Part shown: positions 43,801 to 53,329 of the stretch, piece by piece
Numbering within the stretch: position 1 is the stretch's first letter
How the letters are laid out: every line of letters begins with the position of its first letter
DNA from: Limnoperna fortunei
Taxonomy: Eukaryota > Mollusca > Bivalvia > Mytilida > Modiolidae
Reading direction: 5' to 3'
Assembly: GCA_944474755.1 (NCBI GenBank)
Contig: OX104113.1
Span: forward strand, 17,795,563-17,859,562
DNA: 64,000 nt
The notes under the pieces: model-generated
What the model saw: only the letters and a program-made list of their open reading frames with translations
Database searches by the model: none
Told to the model about the DNA's origin: nothing
Made by a program: the position numbers and the translations under genes

Positions 43801-44311
43801 CAATCTTTCGTAAATCAATTTTATCTGCAATATCGATTCTTTGAATAAGGTCAGAGATTCGAATAACGTTGAAATCTTTAAAACGACTTAATAGTTCGTA
43901 TGGAGTGACACAATAATCCACCACGCTACTACCTCTCGTCGAGACAAAAGTATAGTCATTTTTAACCATATTTCTACCATTTAATATACAGCAGTTTACA
44001 TCAATAAGGAAGTCACAAAAAATACCTCCATAAGAGTTATGCTGAAAGTCAATAACGTGTCTTTCCGGTAGTATATCGACTCCTTCGATGAAATCCTGAA
44101 AATCAGAACATCGGCTGTTAAAGTCGCCACACAAATAAAAATTATTTCCATCTGGAATCGTGTATATCTGAGTCATTAATATATCTAAAAACTCGTGTAT
44201 GTTCACAGCGCGGGAAGAGTTTTCCGGCGGTAGATACACAACGCATGTATAGAAAGTATTCGATGAATTATGCTTATCAATAAATTGTATCCATAAAATA
44301 CATTGTTACAG
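40881..44311 (-). mobile_element. 5'-truncated non-LTR retrotransposon (LINE)
   Basis: It comprises the coding frame described below, a short 3' region (40906-41095) and a 3' tail of TTTGTC repeats at 40881-40905. Short-repeat tails are typical of LINE 3' ends. The endonuclease N-terminus is missing, as expected for target-primed reverse transcription that stopped early. No convincing target-site duplication could be fixed by eye. Confidence 0.9.
41096..44305 (-). CDS. LINE ORF2: endonuclease (partial) and reverse transcriptase
   Basis: An uninterrupted frame of about 1069 codons runs from 44305 to the stop at 41096; upstream of 44305 an in-frame TAA marks the truncation. It opens inside an APE-type endonuclease (FYTCVVYLPPENSS, YLCGDFNSRCSDF, DYTFVSTRGSSVVDYC). 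The reverse transcriptase follows: SPGFDDIQVELY, FVAFIDFKKAYDWVNR, GLKQGCILSPLLFNIFIN and the catalytic LLYADDVALLAEN. A C-terminal Cys/His cluster (ICFYDCC ... DEKHVLLQCPLY) is typical of several LINE clades. There is no frameshift or stop in the retained part, so the insertion is young. Opposite-strand frames here are shadows. Clade is not assigned. Confidence 0.93.
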   Translation of the reverse strand, partial: QCILWIQFIDKHNSSNTFYTCVVYLPPENSSRAVNIHEFLDILMTQIYTIPDGNNFYLCGDFNSRCSDFQDFIEGVDILPERHVIDFQHNSYGGIFCDFLIDVNCCILNGRNMVKNDYTFVSTRGSSVVDYCVTPYELLSRFKDFNVIRISDLIQRIDIADKIDLRKIVPDHSLLSWTLTLDFGFVENTDRNEKKKIKFDTRNIPHDWLTDENVTSNINKILSELEVAEVTQTAIDNMYIDFVDVLKAEMSKKLPQRTVLLSSSRNKSRKCQKPWWNAELTTLWNAVCRTETEWTKCKQKNRKKELRHIYVQTRKEFDKLVNQSKRKYWHSMQEELVNSSGNPKEFWRKIGKIGVGSERQNKIPMEIKLNDGSVCYDEKLILNKWKSDFCDILNQNHSNIMYNVNEDNIINDDYLDCAITSEEVFNVLKLSKNGKSPGFDDIQVELYRNTTALNALTRIFNICFESGKVPDVWNKGVITPIPKSSNTDPRDPMSYRGITLAPSSYKLYCGVLNSRLTYKLDELGIINDEQNGFRKNRSTIDHLCSLTSIIETRKLKKQSTFVAFIDFKKAYDWVNRNLLFLKLESLGISTKMLKALHSIYNHVQSCVKLNGNLTEWFEVTSGLKQGCILSPLLFNIFINSLVDDIKRLNIGINVGDDVVSILLYADDVALLAENEHDLQILLDTLKEWCSLNDLVVNLDKSKIMHFRTPSVNRTNFIFSFDSKHIGIVDRYTYLGIVLNDFLNYNETAKAVAKSASRSLGLLISKCKANGGFEHSVFTKLFDSLVMSVIEYGASVWGSKDFSCINSVKNRAMRFFMGVGKYTPNLALYGDMGWMPCVIKQWTCIFRTWSRFTKMENERLNKKIFLWSNKCSNSKIKNWNFRVHSKFRELDLSYMCNVEFIINKYVIKDIEKRSFDMYKDKWHLDLCANERSKLRTYRLFKNEFGKEAYLCNNIPGKYKSAFSKFRCGVAPLKVETGRYQGVNLEDRICFYDCCLHNNLLEDEKHVLLQCPLYQELRNDLYEKAIQVNEEFLEMSDDEKFVFLFNNNSMYFYTAKICHCILMERRKSLYG

Positions 44312-44319
44312 TATATATA

Positions 44320-45900
44320 ATGAAAACTTGAGTTTGATTTCCTTTGTTTTCGCAAACAAAGTGGCTCAGTGGGTAGCGCCACCAGGACATTTAAGGTCTA
44401 ATATAGTAATACAAAACGTATTTCTCGATTACGTTCGGCTAGTGGCTTTTACCTAAGACGATTTATTATCTGTGACACTACTTTTACGGTTGTTATCAAT
44501 TTTCACAAATCTTGCAGCACGACACACTTTCTAATAAACTGATATCTTTTTTTTCAGGTGTGAAACCCAAAACATGATTCATATCAAAATATAAAGTATC
44601 AGGTTAATTATAGTCGTTTCGTACTACCGGTATGTCCATTTCGTACGGTAAAAAAAAACATTTCTTACCATGACCGCTTCGTACCATAATTAAATTCCAA
44701 CAGTGAACATGTACTTTCAACTGACAATTTCATACCATTTGTATCATATGTAATTTTCCATGTTAAATTCGTGGACCTTCTAGTTACAGTTAAGTACCAC
44801 AACCATACACCCAAAGACAGGATCGGTCAAATTGTGCTTTTCTTCCGGCATGTTTTCCTAGTATATCTCCCGTCTGCTGATGCATCTTTGCTTACTTCTA
44901 TTTTTCAATCTGGTTCTGGAGGTGGTCGAAAGCTGGAACGACTTATATACTCGTGGCACAGAAAGCACAGAGCTATAAGTTTACTAAAAAAAAATTAAAA
45001 CATGCATTTTTTTTTATTTTCAGTGATATTTACTATTAGCCAGTTTAAATTTGATCAGAAATAGTGATTTCATTGTCGTGTGTCAATACATATGTAAGCG
45101 ATAAAGTCCTGGTAAAATTAGTCTGGGCAGACCAAATGTTTAATATTTCCAAGAAATTTAGTACAAACAAAGACAAATTTTTATTTGAAGTAGGTGCACT
45201 AATAACAAAAAGCAACCATAAGCTCTTATGAGCTTTTTCACCGACACACAGTACATAAATGTGCACCAAGGAGATGCTACATGTACCTACATATACATGC
45301 TACATATATTCATGGACCGTCTATACCAGATTTTCCCTAATACATTAGCCATATACTCGTACACATAAACTGAACCTCATCAAACACAGAGGTTAAGATT
45401 ACATGGTAGGGAATCATAAATAGAAAGTTTCCAATCACACATAAAAAGGATAAAATACTTTGAAGATTATTTAAAACAACAATATTGAATAAAATGATAC
45501 AGTAGAAATTGCAATTTAAATATAGGAATAAAATATTAAGCAATTATGAAAATAGTCGAGTTGTGGCATCATTTGACGTTAAGGACGTTTTTTGACGTTA
45601 TAAAAGGACGTTATTAGAATAGGGAATTCCGACACTAAAATTATTGAGGAAATAAACATGCATTTTTTTATAATTATTATAATTAATTATCAATTAAAAT
45701 TATAATAAAATTATTTATTAATTAAATTATTTCAACTTTAAATGTATTCACAGTTAACGCTTTTATTTACTAACGGATTATTTGACTGCTATGTACAATA
45801 CCAATACCAATACCATTTTGTTATACCATGCAAAATCAAAATTGTAATTTATGAAGCCCATCAAAGAAATGTTGTATTATAAAATATAAATCCAATCCGG
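44320..45900. other. intergenic, no gene seen
   Basis: AT-rich sequence. A phrase near 44355 (GTGGCTCAGTGGGTAGCGCC) resembles a tRNA A-box but has no B box. GTACGG-rich text lies at 44620-44700. Upstream of the glutaredoxin gene I could not pick out a TATA box. Confidence 0.45.
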
Positions 45901-45917
45901 AGCATACACACACAAAT

Positions 45918-45926
45918 ATGAGATGA
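45918..45926 (+). promoter_or_regulatory. minimal upstream ORF overlapping the glutaredoxin start
   Basis: ATGAGATGA places an upstream ATG-AGA-TGA mini-ORF whose stop overlaps the main ATG (45923). If the transcript includes it, ribosomes would terminate on the start codon and could reinitiate there. Confidence 0.4.
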
Positions 45927-46190
45927 ATCGTTTCCTAAGAAAGTCACTTTATTTATTTAATACAGAGAACAGATTAACATACTGTCGTCTTTTAAGAAAC
46001 TACTCACAGAAAACTGGAACTAAAGAACACATAGATGGTCTTGTCAAAGACAAAAAGGTCGTGGTATTCATGAAAGGTACTCCAGATGCTCCCAGATGTG
46101 GATTCAGCAACGGGGTAGTACAGATTCTGAAATTTCATGGTGTTAATTTTGAGGCACATGACGTTCTTGCAGATGAAGACTTGAGAAAAG
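45923..46190 (+). CDS. GLRX5: GLRX5 exon 1
   Basis: It encodes the presequence and the CGFS half of the domain, ending [11 protein letters not shown]. The donor AAAAG|GTATCA is confirmed by phase and by the conserved continuation in exon 2. Confidence 0.95.
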
Positions 46191-47923
46191 GTATCATAGC
46201 TTGCTTTTGACTGAGTAATGTGAATGTCCTTGGAATTAATTATGACCTGTTTAAAGATCGCAGCAAGTAATTTGTATAAATTATCTCAATTAAAAGTTTA
46301 TTGAAGCTTGAATACACTTTATTTATATAATGTTCATCTTAACCTTTTGTTAGAAGTCACTAAGGCCTTTGGTGGCCTATTGGTTAAGGTAGTTAGTCAT
46401 CTACTATTGATCACATTGCTTGTCAACACTGAGGTTGAGGGTTTGAGTCTCACTGAGATCAGTGTGCCCCTGATTCCAATTTTTGTCCAAGTATTGCAAG
46501 TTTTCCTACAGCAGGTAGTGGTTTTTTCGTTCTCCTCCAATAAAAACGTGGATGTTTTATTTAGTCTAAAGGAAAAACATTGTATATACTAGTAAAGTTA
46601 CAAATTTTATAGGGTAGCAGTACCTCTGCATGTCTGCGTTGAAACAAATTTCCATAAAACTTGTTAAGAAAACAAATATGGTATTAGACGCCCATTTTTC
46701 ATCCTTTTCATGAATACAAAGGTAGGGTTCCCAGGGCTTGACACAAAGAAATGCTCAGTGCATTCCATGTGACAGCCCTTTAATTGTGAGGTTTTCAAGT
46801 TATAATGTGGAAAGCCAAACCATTGGCCTTGGAAAAAAATCACATACAAATAAAACAGCACATAATATTACCTAAAAAATGAAAACAAAGATTAGCTCTA
46901 TGAGCTCTTATATTTGAAAAACCATAAAAAACAAATCTATACAAGGAGTGAAAATGAAAAATAAATCCCATAAAAAGAACAGCAAATAAAACCTTCCCTA
47001 AGTGACAAAAAAATTTGGCCTTTTGCTTTTCATACCCTTTTATCTGGAAATCCATTAAATTGGAACAAATCACTCATTATCTGTTAACATACATTACAAA
47101 GATTCCAATGAATAGATACCAATTAAGATCTTATAAGAAGGCCTCATTTGCCCCATGGTTAATGTAGTTAGTCATCTAGTATTGATTATCAAAGATAACA
47201 AAGATTGCCAGTTTTCCTACCACAGGTTGGTTTTTTTACAGGTAATTTGGCCTTCTTCCCCAAATAAAATTGGATGGCCCAATAGAGCTGAAAAAATGTT
47301 GTGCTAACAAAGATCTGCTAAAACATAAATATTACTACAATTTTTAAAACTCAGATTTGTAGCTTTTTAAAACCCTTATCTCATTCAATAAGAAGAAAAA
47401 AACATAAGAAGTCCAAAATGGTTTAATTGAGTGTTTTTGAAGTTTTTAATTAAAAAAGGGTAAAAGAGAACTCTAAAACAATTCATTGGCAAAAAATAAA
47501 ATCAAGTCCTTCATTTAATCTTTATGTACAATAATTCTTAAAATTGAAGCAATGCATTTCCAAAAATCAAGGAAAAAATAATAAAATAAAAATCTTTGCT
47601 GTAAAATTGTAAATAAATAACTCCTCGAAATTTCAGAACTTTGGTAATTGTATGTATAAGAAAGGACAGAAATAGTAATAAATGTTTATACTTGATTTGA
47701 TTGGTCATCTGAGTCTCAGTTTTGGATTTCTTAACATAAACATTTTTATTTTATAGGAATTAAAGATTACAGTAGTTGGCCAACAATACCACAGGTTTAC
47801 TTTAATGGAGAGTTTGTTGGTGGATGTGATCTGATGTTAGAAATGCATAAAAATGGAGAACTTGTTGAAGAACTTAAAAAAATTGGCATAAAATCTGCTT
47901 TAGTAGACCAGAAAGATTCCTAA
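45923..47923 (+). CDS. GLRX5: mitochondrial monothiol glutaredoxin 5
   Basis: Two exons (45923-46190 and 47757-47923) encode 144 residues. GLRX5 binds and transfers [2Fe-2S] clusters in mitochondrial iron-sulfur assembly. The N-terminal ~30 residues are Arg/Leu-rich with few acids ([21 protein letters not shown]), fitting a mitochondrial presequence. The fold follows: [20 protein letters not shown] with the CGFS active site and the glutathione-binding lysine, then [20 protein letters not shown] with the cis-Pro (TIP) and GGCD motifs. Length and motif order are normal. The intron is 1566 bp with GT (AAAAG|GTATCA) and AG (TTTTATAG|GAATT), phase 1. AATAAA signals lie at 47966 and 48030-48050. 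Confidence 0.97.
46362..46565 (+). mobile_element. SINE in the GLRX5 intron
   Basis: The head GGTGGCCTATTGGTTAAGG, B-box-like GAGGGTTTGAGTCTCACTG and body AAGTATTGCAAGTTTTCCTA show the local tRNA-derived SINE. The 3' module is shortened (AATAAAAACGTGGATG). Confidence 0.75.
47140..47310 (+). mobile_element. degenerate SINE in the GLRX5 intron
   Basis: GAAGGCCTCATTTGCCCCATGG-like head text, AAAGATTGCCAGTTTTCCTA and AATAAAATTGGATGGCCCAA retain the SINE order. The middle of the tRNA-like part is deleted. Confidence 0.65.
47757..47923 (+). CDS. GLRX5: GLRX5 exon 2
   Basis: It completes the thioredoxin fold ([37 protein letters not shown]) and stops with TAA at 47921. The last helix matches the family. 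Confidence 0.95.
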
Positions 47924-48214
47924 CAATTTATTTTAATTTCAAATTGTATTTTAAAGTTTTGGAGAATAAAATACAAAAGAATGCCACTATTATAACAAAT
48001 ATAACCCCACAATTTTGTGGTATTTTGTTGAATAAATAAGAGTCTGAATAAATGATACTTAATTTACTTAATTTATCTTCTTCTTCTTTTAAGCAATAGG
48101 CAATTCATGAATAGTTACACTACACATCTATGTTTTGGTCTTAACAGGAAGATGACTTGTTAATACATGCAGTAGCATTCTGTCCCTTCAGGATAGTACC
48201 TTTTCCACACCTTA

Positions 48215-49080
48215 GTTTTGCCCTGATTGTGGCAGTCATCTTTACAGTAGCTAAAATCGTTTCCTTACTCTGGCATGGGAGGTAATTTACTGACAGTAAC
48301 ACTTGATATCTTCTTTTTGCCATGATTGTGGCCATCAACTTTACAGTAGCTAACATCGTTTCCTTACTCTGGCATGGGAGGTAATTTACTGACAGTAAAA
48401 CTTGATATCTTCTTTTTGCCCTGCTTGTGGCCATCAACTTTCCAGTAGCTAACATTGTTTCCTTACTTTGGCATGGGAGGTAATTTACTGACAGTAACAC
48501 TTGATATCTTCTTTTTGCCCTGATTGCGGCCATCAACTTTACAGTAGCTAACATCGTTTCCTTACTCTGGCATGGGAGGTAATTAACTGACAGTAACACT
48601 TGATATCTTCATTTTGCCCTGATTGTTGCAGTCAACTTTACAATAGCTAATATCTATTCCTTTCTCTGGCATGGGATGTAATTTACAGACATTTACACTT
48701 GATATCTTCATTTTGCCCTGATTGTTGCAGTCAACTTTACAATAGATAATATCTATCCCTTTCTCTGGCATGGGAGGTAATTTACAGACATTTACACTGG
48801 ATATCTTCATTTTGCCCTGATTGTTGCAGTCAACTTTACAATAGCTAATATCTATTCCTTTCCCTGGCATGGGAGGTAATTTACAGACATCTTCATTTTG
48901 CCCTGATTGTTGCAATCTACAATAGCTTATATCTATTCCTTTCTCTGGCATGGGAGGTAATTTACTGACAGTAACACTTGATATCTTCTTTTTGCCATGA
49001 TTGTGGCCATCAACTTTACAGTAGCTAACATCGTTTCCTTACTCTGGCATGGGAGGTAATTTACAGGCATTAACACTTAA
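48215..49080. repeat. 99-bp tandem array, about nine copies
   Basis: Copies share TGGCATGGGAGGTAATTTAC, ACACTTGATATCTTC and TTTTGCCCTGATTGTGG. Spacing is 99 bp except one shorter unit near 48890-48950. As 99 is divisible by three, long minus-strand frames result (48141-48951), but they carry stops between blocks and look incidental. Related, more decayed text (CACTTAATATC, TTTGCTCTGACTG, GGAGCTAATTCAAGGGC) continues to about 49850. Confidence 0.9.
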
Positions 49081-49859
49081 TATCTTCTTTTTGCTCTCAT
49101 TGTGAGGTTATTCCCAATAGTAAAATGATATCCCTTTTTGCCAAGGGAGTTACACCTAGGACAGCAATTCAAGGACATTAACACTCTGGGTAAGCCTCTT
49201 GTAAACAGTGGCACAGTATATCTACTCTAAGCAGCATAACAAATTGTAGATAGATTCACTTTACACCTACCTCTGTCAGAGTGAACCCATTCACAGAAAG
49301 AACATTCCATATTATCGTTTTGCTCTGACTGAGAAAGCCCAGCTTGCTAAACTAACCATTATCTATTTTCGCTCTGACAGGGGAGCTAATTCAAGGGCAA
49401 ATATAACCCGTATTTTGTCTTTGATTCGAGATGTAAAAGTAACACAGAATATTGACCCTTTTTAGGACAAGCAAGGCATTTCCACAGTAAACATCACTAT
49501 TTTTTGCTTTGATTTGAGATCCAACATGCTAAAGCTACATTAAACATGGACCACTTGTGACAACGAAGGCATATTTAAAGACAGTGATACCCCATAGCTT
49601 CATTTTTCTCTCTTTGTGCAGAGGCAAATTGTTAAGGAAACTCAGAATATTTATCCTGACTGTGATATGGATATGCTTCTCTAAAGGCAATAACACCAAA
49701 TATTTTCGTTTTGCAAGGTAAACTGTTATGAGTATTGACCACTTGTTGTGACAAAAGGCATGTTTACAGACAGTAGCATGCCATATCTTTAATCTCTCTG
49801 GCTGAAAGGGCAACGTTGAAGGTAATACTGTACATCTATACCTCATAACTGGCTAACAA

Positions 49860-51340
49860 AAACACCCGAAACCTAATTTTTGGTAATCGTCTACAGTTGT
49901 GGAAAGGAAGGAAGCTCCTAAAATAGTTACAACACTGAAGTATATTTAGAACACTGATTTACAAATATAATTCCATAGTAGACGTGAATGAATCCTGCCT
50001 GTAGATTTTATAGTGCGTGCTTACATTTTAACTCCACTTGCACACTACTGTGTTCTGGAAAGACTTGTTCTTGTTTATTTCTTTAAGTAGCTGTTTTTAT
50101 AGTATGAATGATCAGATTATTTTTAGCATTAAAATTTTTAGTCGTGTTATTTTAAGTTGTGGTGCTATTGTGACATGCAATCAATGCATATTCATAAGGC
50201 ATTGAAGTTTTATTGAAACATGGAATTTATTAATAATTTTAACATAAGCACAGTAAAGCATTTCACCGACTATCAACAATAAAAATACATAACATGGAAA
50301 CCGTCAGTAACACATATGACACCCACTAAAACAATATCGAGGGTCAATCACATGACATATGTATAGCAGTAATTATACCAGCACAATCGGCACATATATC
50401 AATCCAGCAAGCACAAAAAGCATCAGTTTATTATATGATAAATATCTAGTAAAAAAGCCAAAAGCACAATTGTTTAACCATCAGACAAAAACTGAACAGA
50501 TAAACTAATGATTTGCATTAGCCATATCATTGTAGTGTTTGAAATAAGAAAGCTTTATTTTCATTCGGCACAATATACAACAATATAACACAAGCCATAT
50601 AGAGCTTTTTACCGAATCAGAACACACAACACACTATCCAAAGACACATAAGGCAAACGTAACAATACTATAAATGTATGCGTAAAACATACATACAATG
50701 CAACAGTAAGACATAAGACAATATATATGACAACACAAAGACATACATTTATATTTTAGGCATATAAAAGCAATAGCACAATAAAACTAGCAGAGGTTAA
50801 AAGTGTTAATGACATAAAGTAAAAGCACAGATAAGAGAGCATTATGTAACTATATAGTAACATGCTATTAAAATTCTAAAACGCACCATGAGAGCATATA
50901 CATGTGATAAGCATAATACAATACTGTTATTTACTCCTTTAAGACTGGATTTTAATCATTTTCCAGAGTTTAGTCAATGGTTCTCACTATGGAACTATTA
51001 CCGTTTCACAAAAACATTGTATAAGTCATATACTAAAAGTATTTATGTGTCGATTTTTTTTTCAAAACCGAACATTGCAGCTTAGCTTTGATCTTTACTA
51101 CTGTCACGATGTTTCAATTTACACATTTTAGCAATTATGGGACTGCTGGCACGCTAATATGTACTGTAAATCGCATCGCTCACATCTCTCCTGCTATTTG
51201 CGTCCGGTTTGTGTTTACTGTGACAAAACACTCAGCATAATAGTTGAGTTGCACAAAGCTAAGTAATCCTTTGAAAAAACTAGAACGAGATTGCTTTGTT
51301 CAGCATATCAAATCATCTACAATGTCATCAAAAATACCAC
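49860..51340. other. intergenic, no gene seen
   Basis: AT-rich sequence rich in ACACAA, ATACAT and AAGCACA runs (50220-50880). I see no exon, hairpin or known repeat here. Confidence 0.5.
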
Positions 51341-51346
51341 ATTCGT

Positions 51347-51653
51347 AGCAAGCGGTACGACCGGTACAGTTCGGACCGTACCACTTTAAATTTCTGGTAC
51401 GGAAAACCGTACCAGTTTTTTTTTGGTAAATTGAAATAAAAAATGATATAAGAATTTCATTACATATACTCTTTAATTTGTGAAATGTTCAACATAAATC
51501 TACTTTAAAAAAAACTTTCAATATAAAACAGCAACCGTTACGAGCGCAATTTGGTAAGTGATAAATAATAGCACACGGAAAACCCCTATCTATATTTAAA
51601 CATTCAAGGTAAACGCTTAACCGACCGTACCACTATTTTTCTGGGTGCTACGC
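51347..51653. mobile_element. possible MITE with CGTAGCA ends
   Basis: The left end CGTAGCAAGCGGTACGACCG is matched by an inverted right end TGCTACG, with GTACCACT repeated near both ends. The terminal match is short, so this is tentative. Confidence 0.35.
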
Positions 51654-51696
51654 CTATGTATACCAAAGTTACACAGTTTATTACTCCAGACGCGTA

Positions 51697-51957
51697 GGGC
51701 CTCCGTGGCCGAGTAGGTTAAGGTAGTTCGTCTACTATTGATCACGTGGTCTGTCAACACTGATATTGCGGGATCGATTCTCAATGCAGGCAGGGTGTAC
51801 TCGACTCCAATCTTAATTGACAAGGATTGCCAGTTTTCCTCCCGCAGGTCGGGGGTTCTCTTCAGATACTCCGGCTTCTCCCCCCAAAAAACTGGACGCC
51901 ATGATATAGCTGAAATGCTGAAAGTGGCGTTAAAACACCATTCAAACTAACAAACAA
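51697..51957 (+). mobile_element. tRNA-derived SINE, near full length
   Basis: The head GGGCCTCCGTGGCCGAGTAG + GTTAAGG, a B-box region (GCGGGATCGATTCTC, one base off consensus) and body ACTCCAATCTTAATTGACAA, AACTGGACGCCATGATATAG and GTGGCGTTAAAACACCATTC are all present. It ends in AACAAACAAACG. It is one of the best-preserved copies in the window. Confidence 0.92.
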
Positions 51958-52058
51958 ACGAACTCCAGACGCTCGTTTGGTCAATCAGGACTAATCATAA
52001 TACGTATTAGAATGTACAAAACACTATGTAGACAAAGATCACTTCATACTGAAACTGT

Positions 52059-53036
52059 TCAACTTGTTACATTTTGCATATTCTCTGCATTATCTCTCGT
52101 ATGGTTCAAACATTTTTTACCCGTGAACATTTTAACAACTTCTCTTCGAAATATGGATCCAGTAAGACAGTAAAGCAAAAAATTTGAACAGTTGTCCACG
52201 TATTGCAAGACGTCAAGTATATCAAACACCTGATACAAAAGTTCTTCATTATCATTGGTATACCAATACTCAAATCCAATGAGGAAAATACCGACTGGTG
52301 ACGTAAAAATAACAAAGAAGATGTTTAACATTATCAATACAACCGTCATTGACGAAAAGCGTGAAGATCGAGAATTCGGTCCGTTATTGGAGGATGTGGT
52401 TGAAGATATACAAAGTTCGACTTTTCTTCTTGAATGCAAAACCCGAACTATTATTAAAATGTTTCCTGTAATCATTAAAATAGTCGGAATTACAGAATAA
52501 AAAGCAAAGTCAATTATTGGCCAATATCGCCCCATAAAGAACTCGTAATCGCTGTCGACAAACACGCATACTCTTTGCGTTACATTAAATTCTGATTCTT
52601 CACCAGCTCGATGACCGTATAACAGATGGCCGTTTGCTAATAAAATTACTGTTATAAGTATTATTATGATAATTCTGGCTGAACGCTTGGTCACTTTTAT
52701 TTTTGCTCTTTGTGGTATCCACGTGTGCTGCACTCTTTGAACAGTAAACGAAATTCTGATCCACGCTGAACAGTGAAGTGATGAATAAGTAAGCCATTTG
52801 TGAATACCACATATTTCTGGAACATGTGAACGAATTTCTACGCCGGTAAAGAAGAAGATGACTTTCCTCAGAAGTCCAGTATATATAACGACGGTGTCTG
52901 TAATAGCTAAGAAGTGTAAGTATACTGAACTTACTAAGTTACTAAACACACTTTTGCGGAGAACAAACATGGTCACAACATTTCCAAACGTTCCGAAAAA
53001 CAACAATATTAGTGATATCGCTGCCTCAACACTCAT
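52059..53036 (-). CDS. intronless rhodopsin-class GPCR, orphan peptide-receptor type
   Basis: A single 325-codon exon starts at ATG 53036 with an in-frame TAA just upstream. Seven hydrophobic segments are visible: TM1 about 5-26 (FFGTFGNVVTMFVL), TM2 38-62 (LHFLAITD, keeping the LAxxD), TM3 76-100, TM4 123-141, TM5 175-203, TM6 232-255 and TM7 270-293 (NCSNFLLYCLTG). Cysteines at about 76 (EICGIH) and 161 (RVCVF) can form the usual TM3-loop bridge. The DRY motif reads VQR, and NPxxY reads NFLLYC, a TM7 form seen in FMRFamide-receptor-like families. The N-terminus is very short. Intronless receptors of this type are expanded in molluscs; the ligand cannot be named. Confidence 0.88.
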   Translation of the reverse strand: MSVEAAISLILLFFGTFGNVVTMFVLRKSVFSNLVSSVYLHFLAITDTVVIYTGLLRKVIFFFTGVEIRSHVPEICGIHKWLTYSSLHCSAWIRISFTVQRVQHTWIPQRAKIKVTKRSARIIIIILITVILLANGHLLYGHRAGEESEFNVTQRVCVFVDSDYEFFMGRYWPIIDFAFYSVIPTILMITGNILIIVRVLHSRRKVELCISSTTSSNNGPNSRSSRFSSMTVVLIMLNIFFVIFTSPVGIFLIGFEYWYTNDNEELLYQVFDILDVLQYVDNCSNFLLYCLTGSIFRREVVKMFTGKKCLNHTRDNAENMQNVTS

Positions 53037-53075
53037 AATGGATTACACAGATAGTCCGTTTTAATATTTTATGAA

Positions 53076-53325
53076 AACTGATCTGTGATTTATACTTTTG
53101 CAGAATGCTAGCAGAAAGCTGGTCTGTATAGAAGGCTAGTAGAAAACTGGTCTGTGATTTATTTTGTTGTAGAAGACTAGCAGAAACAGGCCTGTCTAGA
53201 AAACTAGCAGAATACTGGTCTGTGATTTATACTGTTGTAGAACACTAGCAGAAGATAAGTCTGTTTGGAAAATTAGCAGAAACCTGGTCGTGATTTATAC
53301 TGCTGTAGAAGACTACACATGTTCA
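53076..53325. repeat. about 70-bp tandem repeat upstream of the GPCR
   Basis: Four imperfect units carry GGTCTGTGATTTATACT, TGTAGAAGACTAGCAGAAA and CTGTCTAGAAAACTAGCAG. The array lies in the immediate 5' flank of the GPCR, about 40 bases from its start codon, so it may be part of the 5' untranslated or promoter region. Confidence 0.75.
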
Positions 53326-53329
53326 GCTG

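Noticed and set aside
44355..44380. tRNA gene near GTGGCTCAGTGGGTAGCGCC
   Set aside because: Only an A-box-like phrase; no B box or cloverleaf can be drawn.
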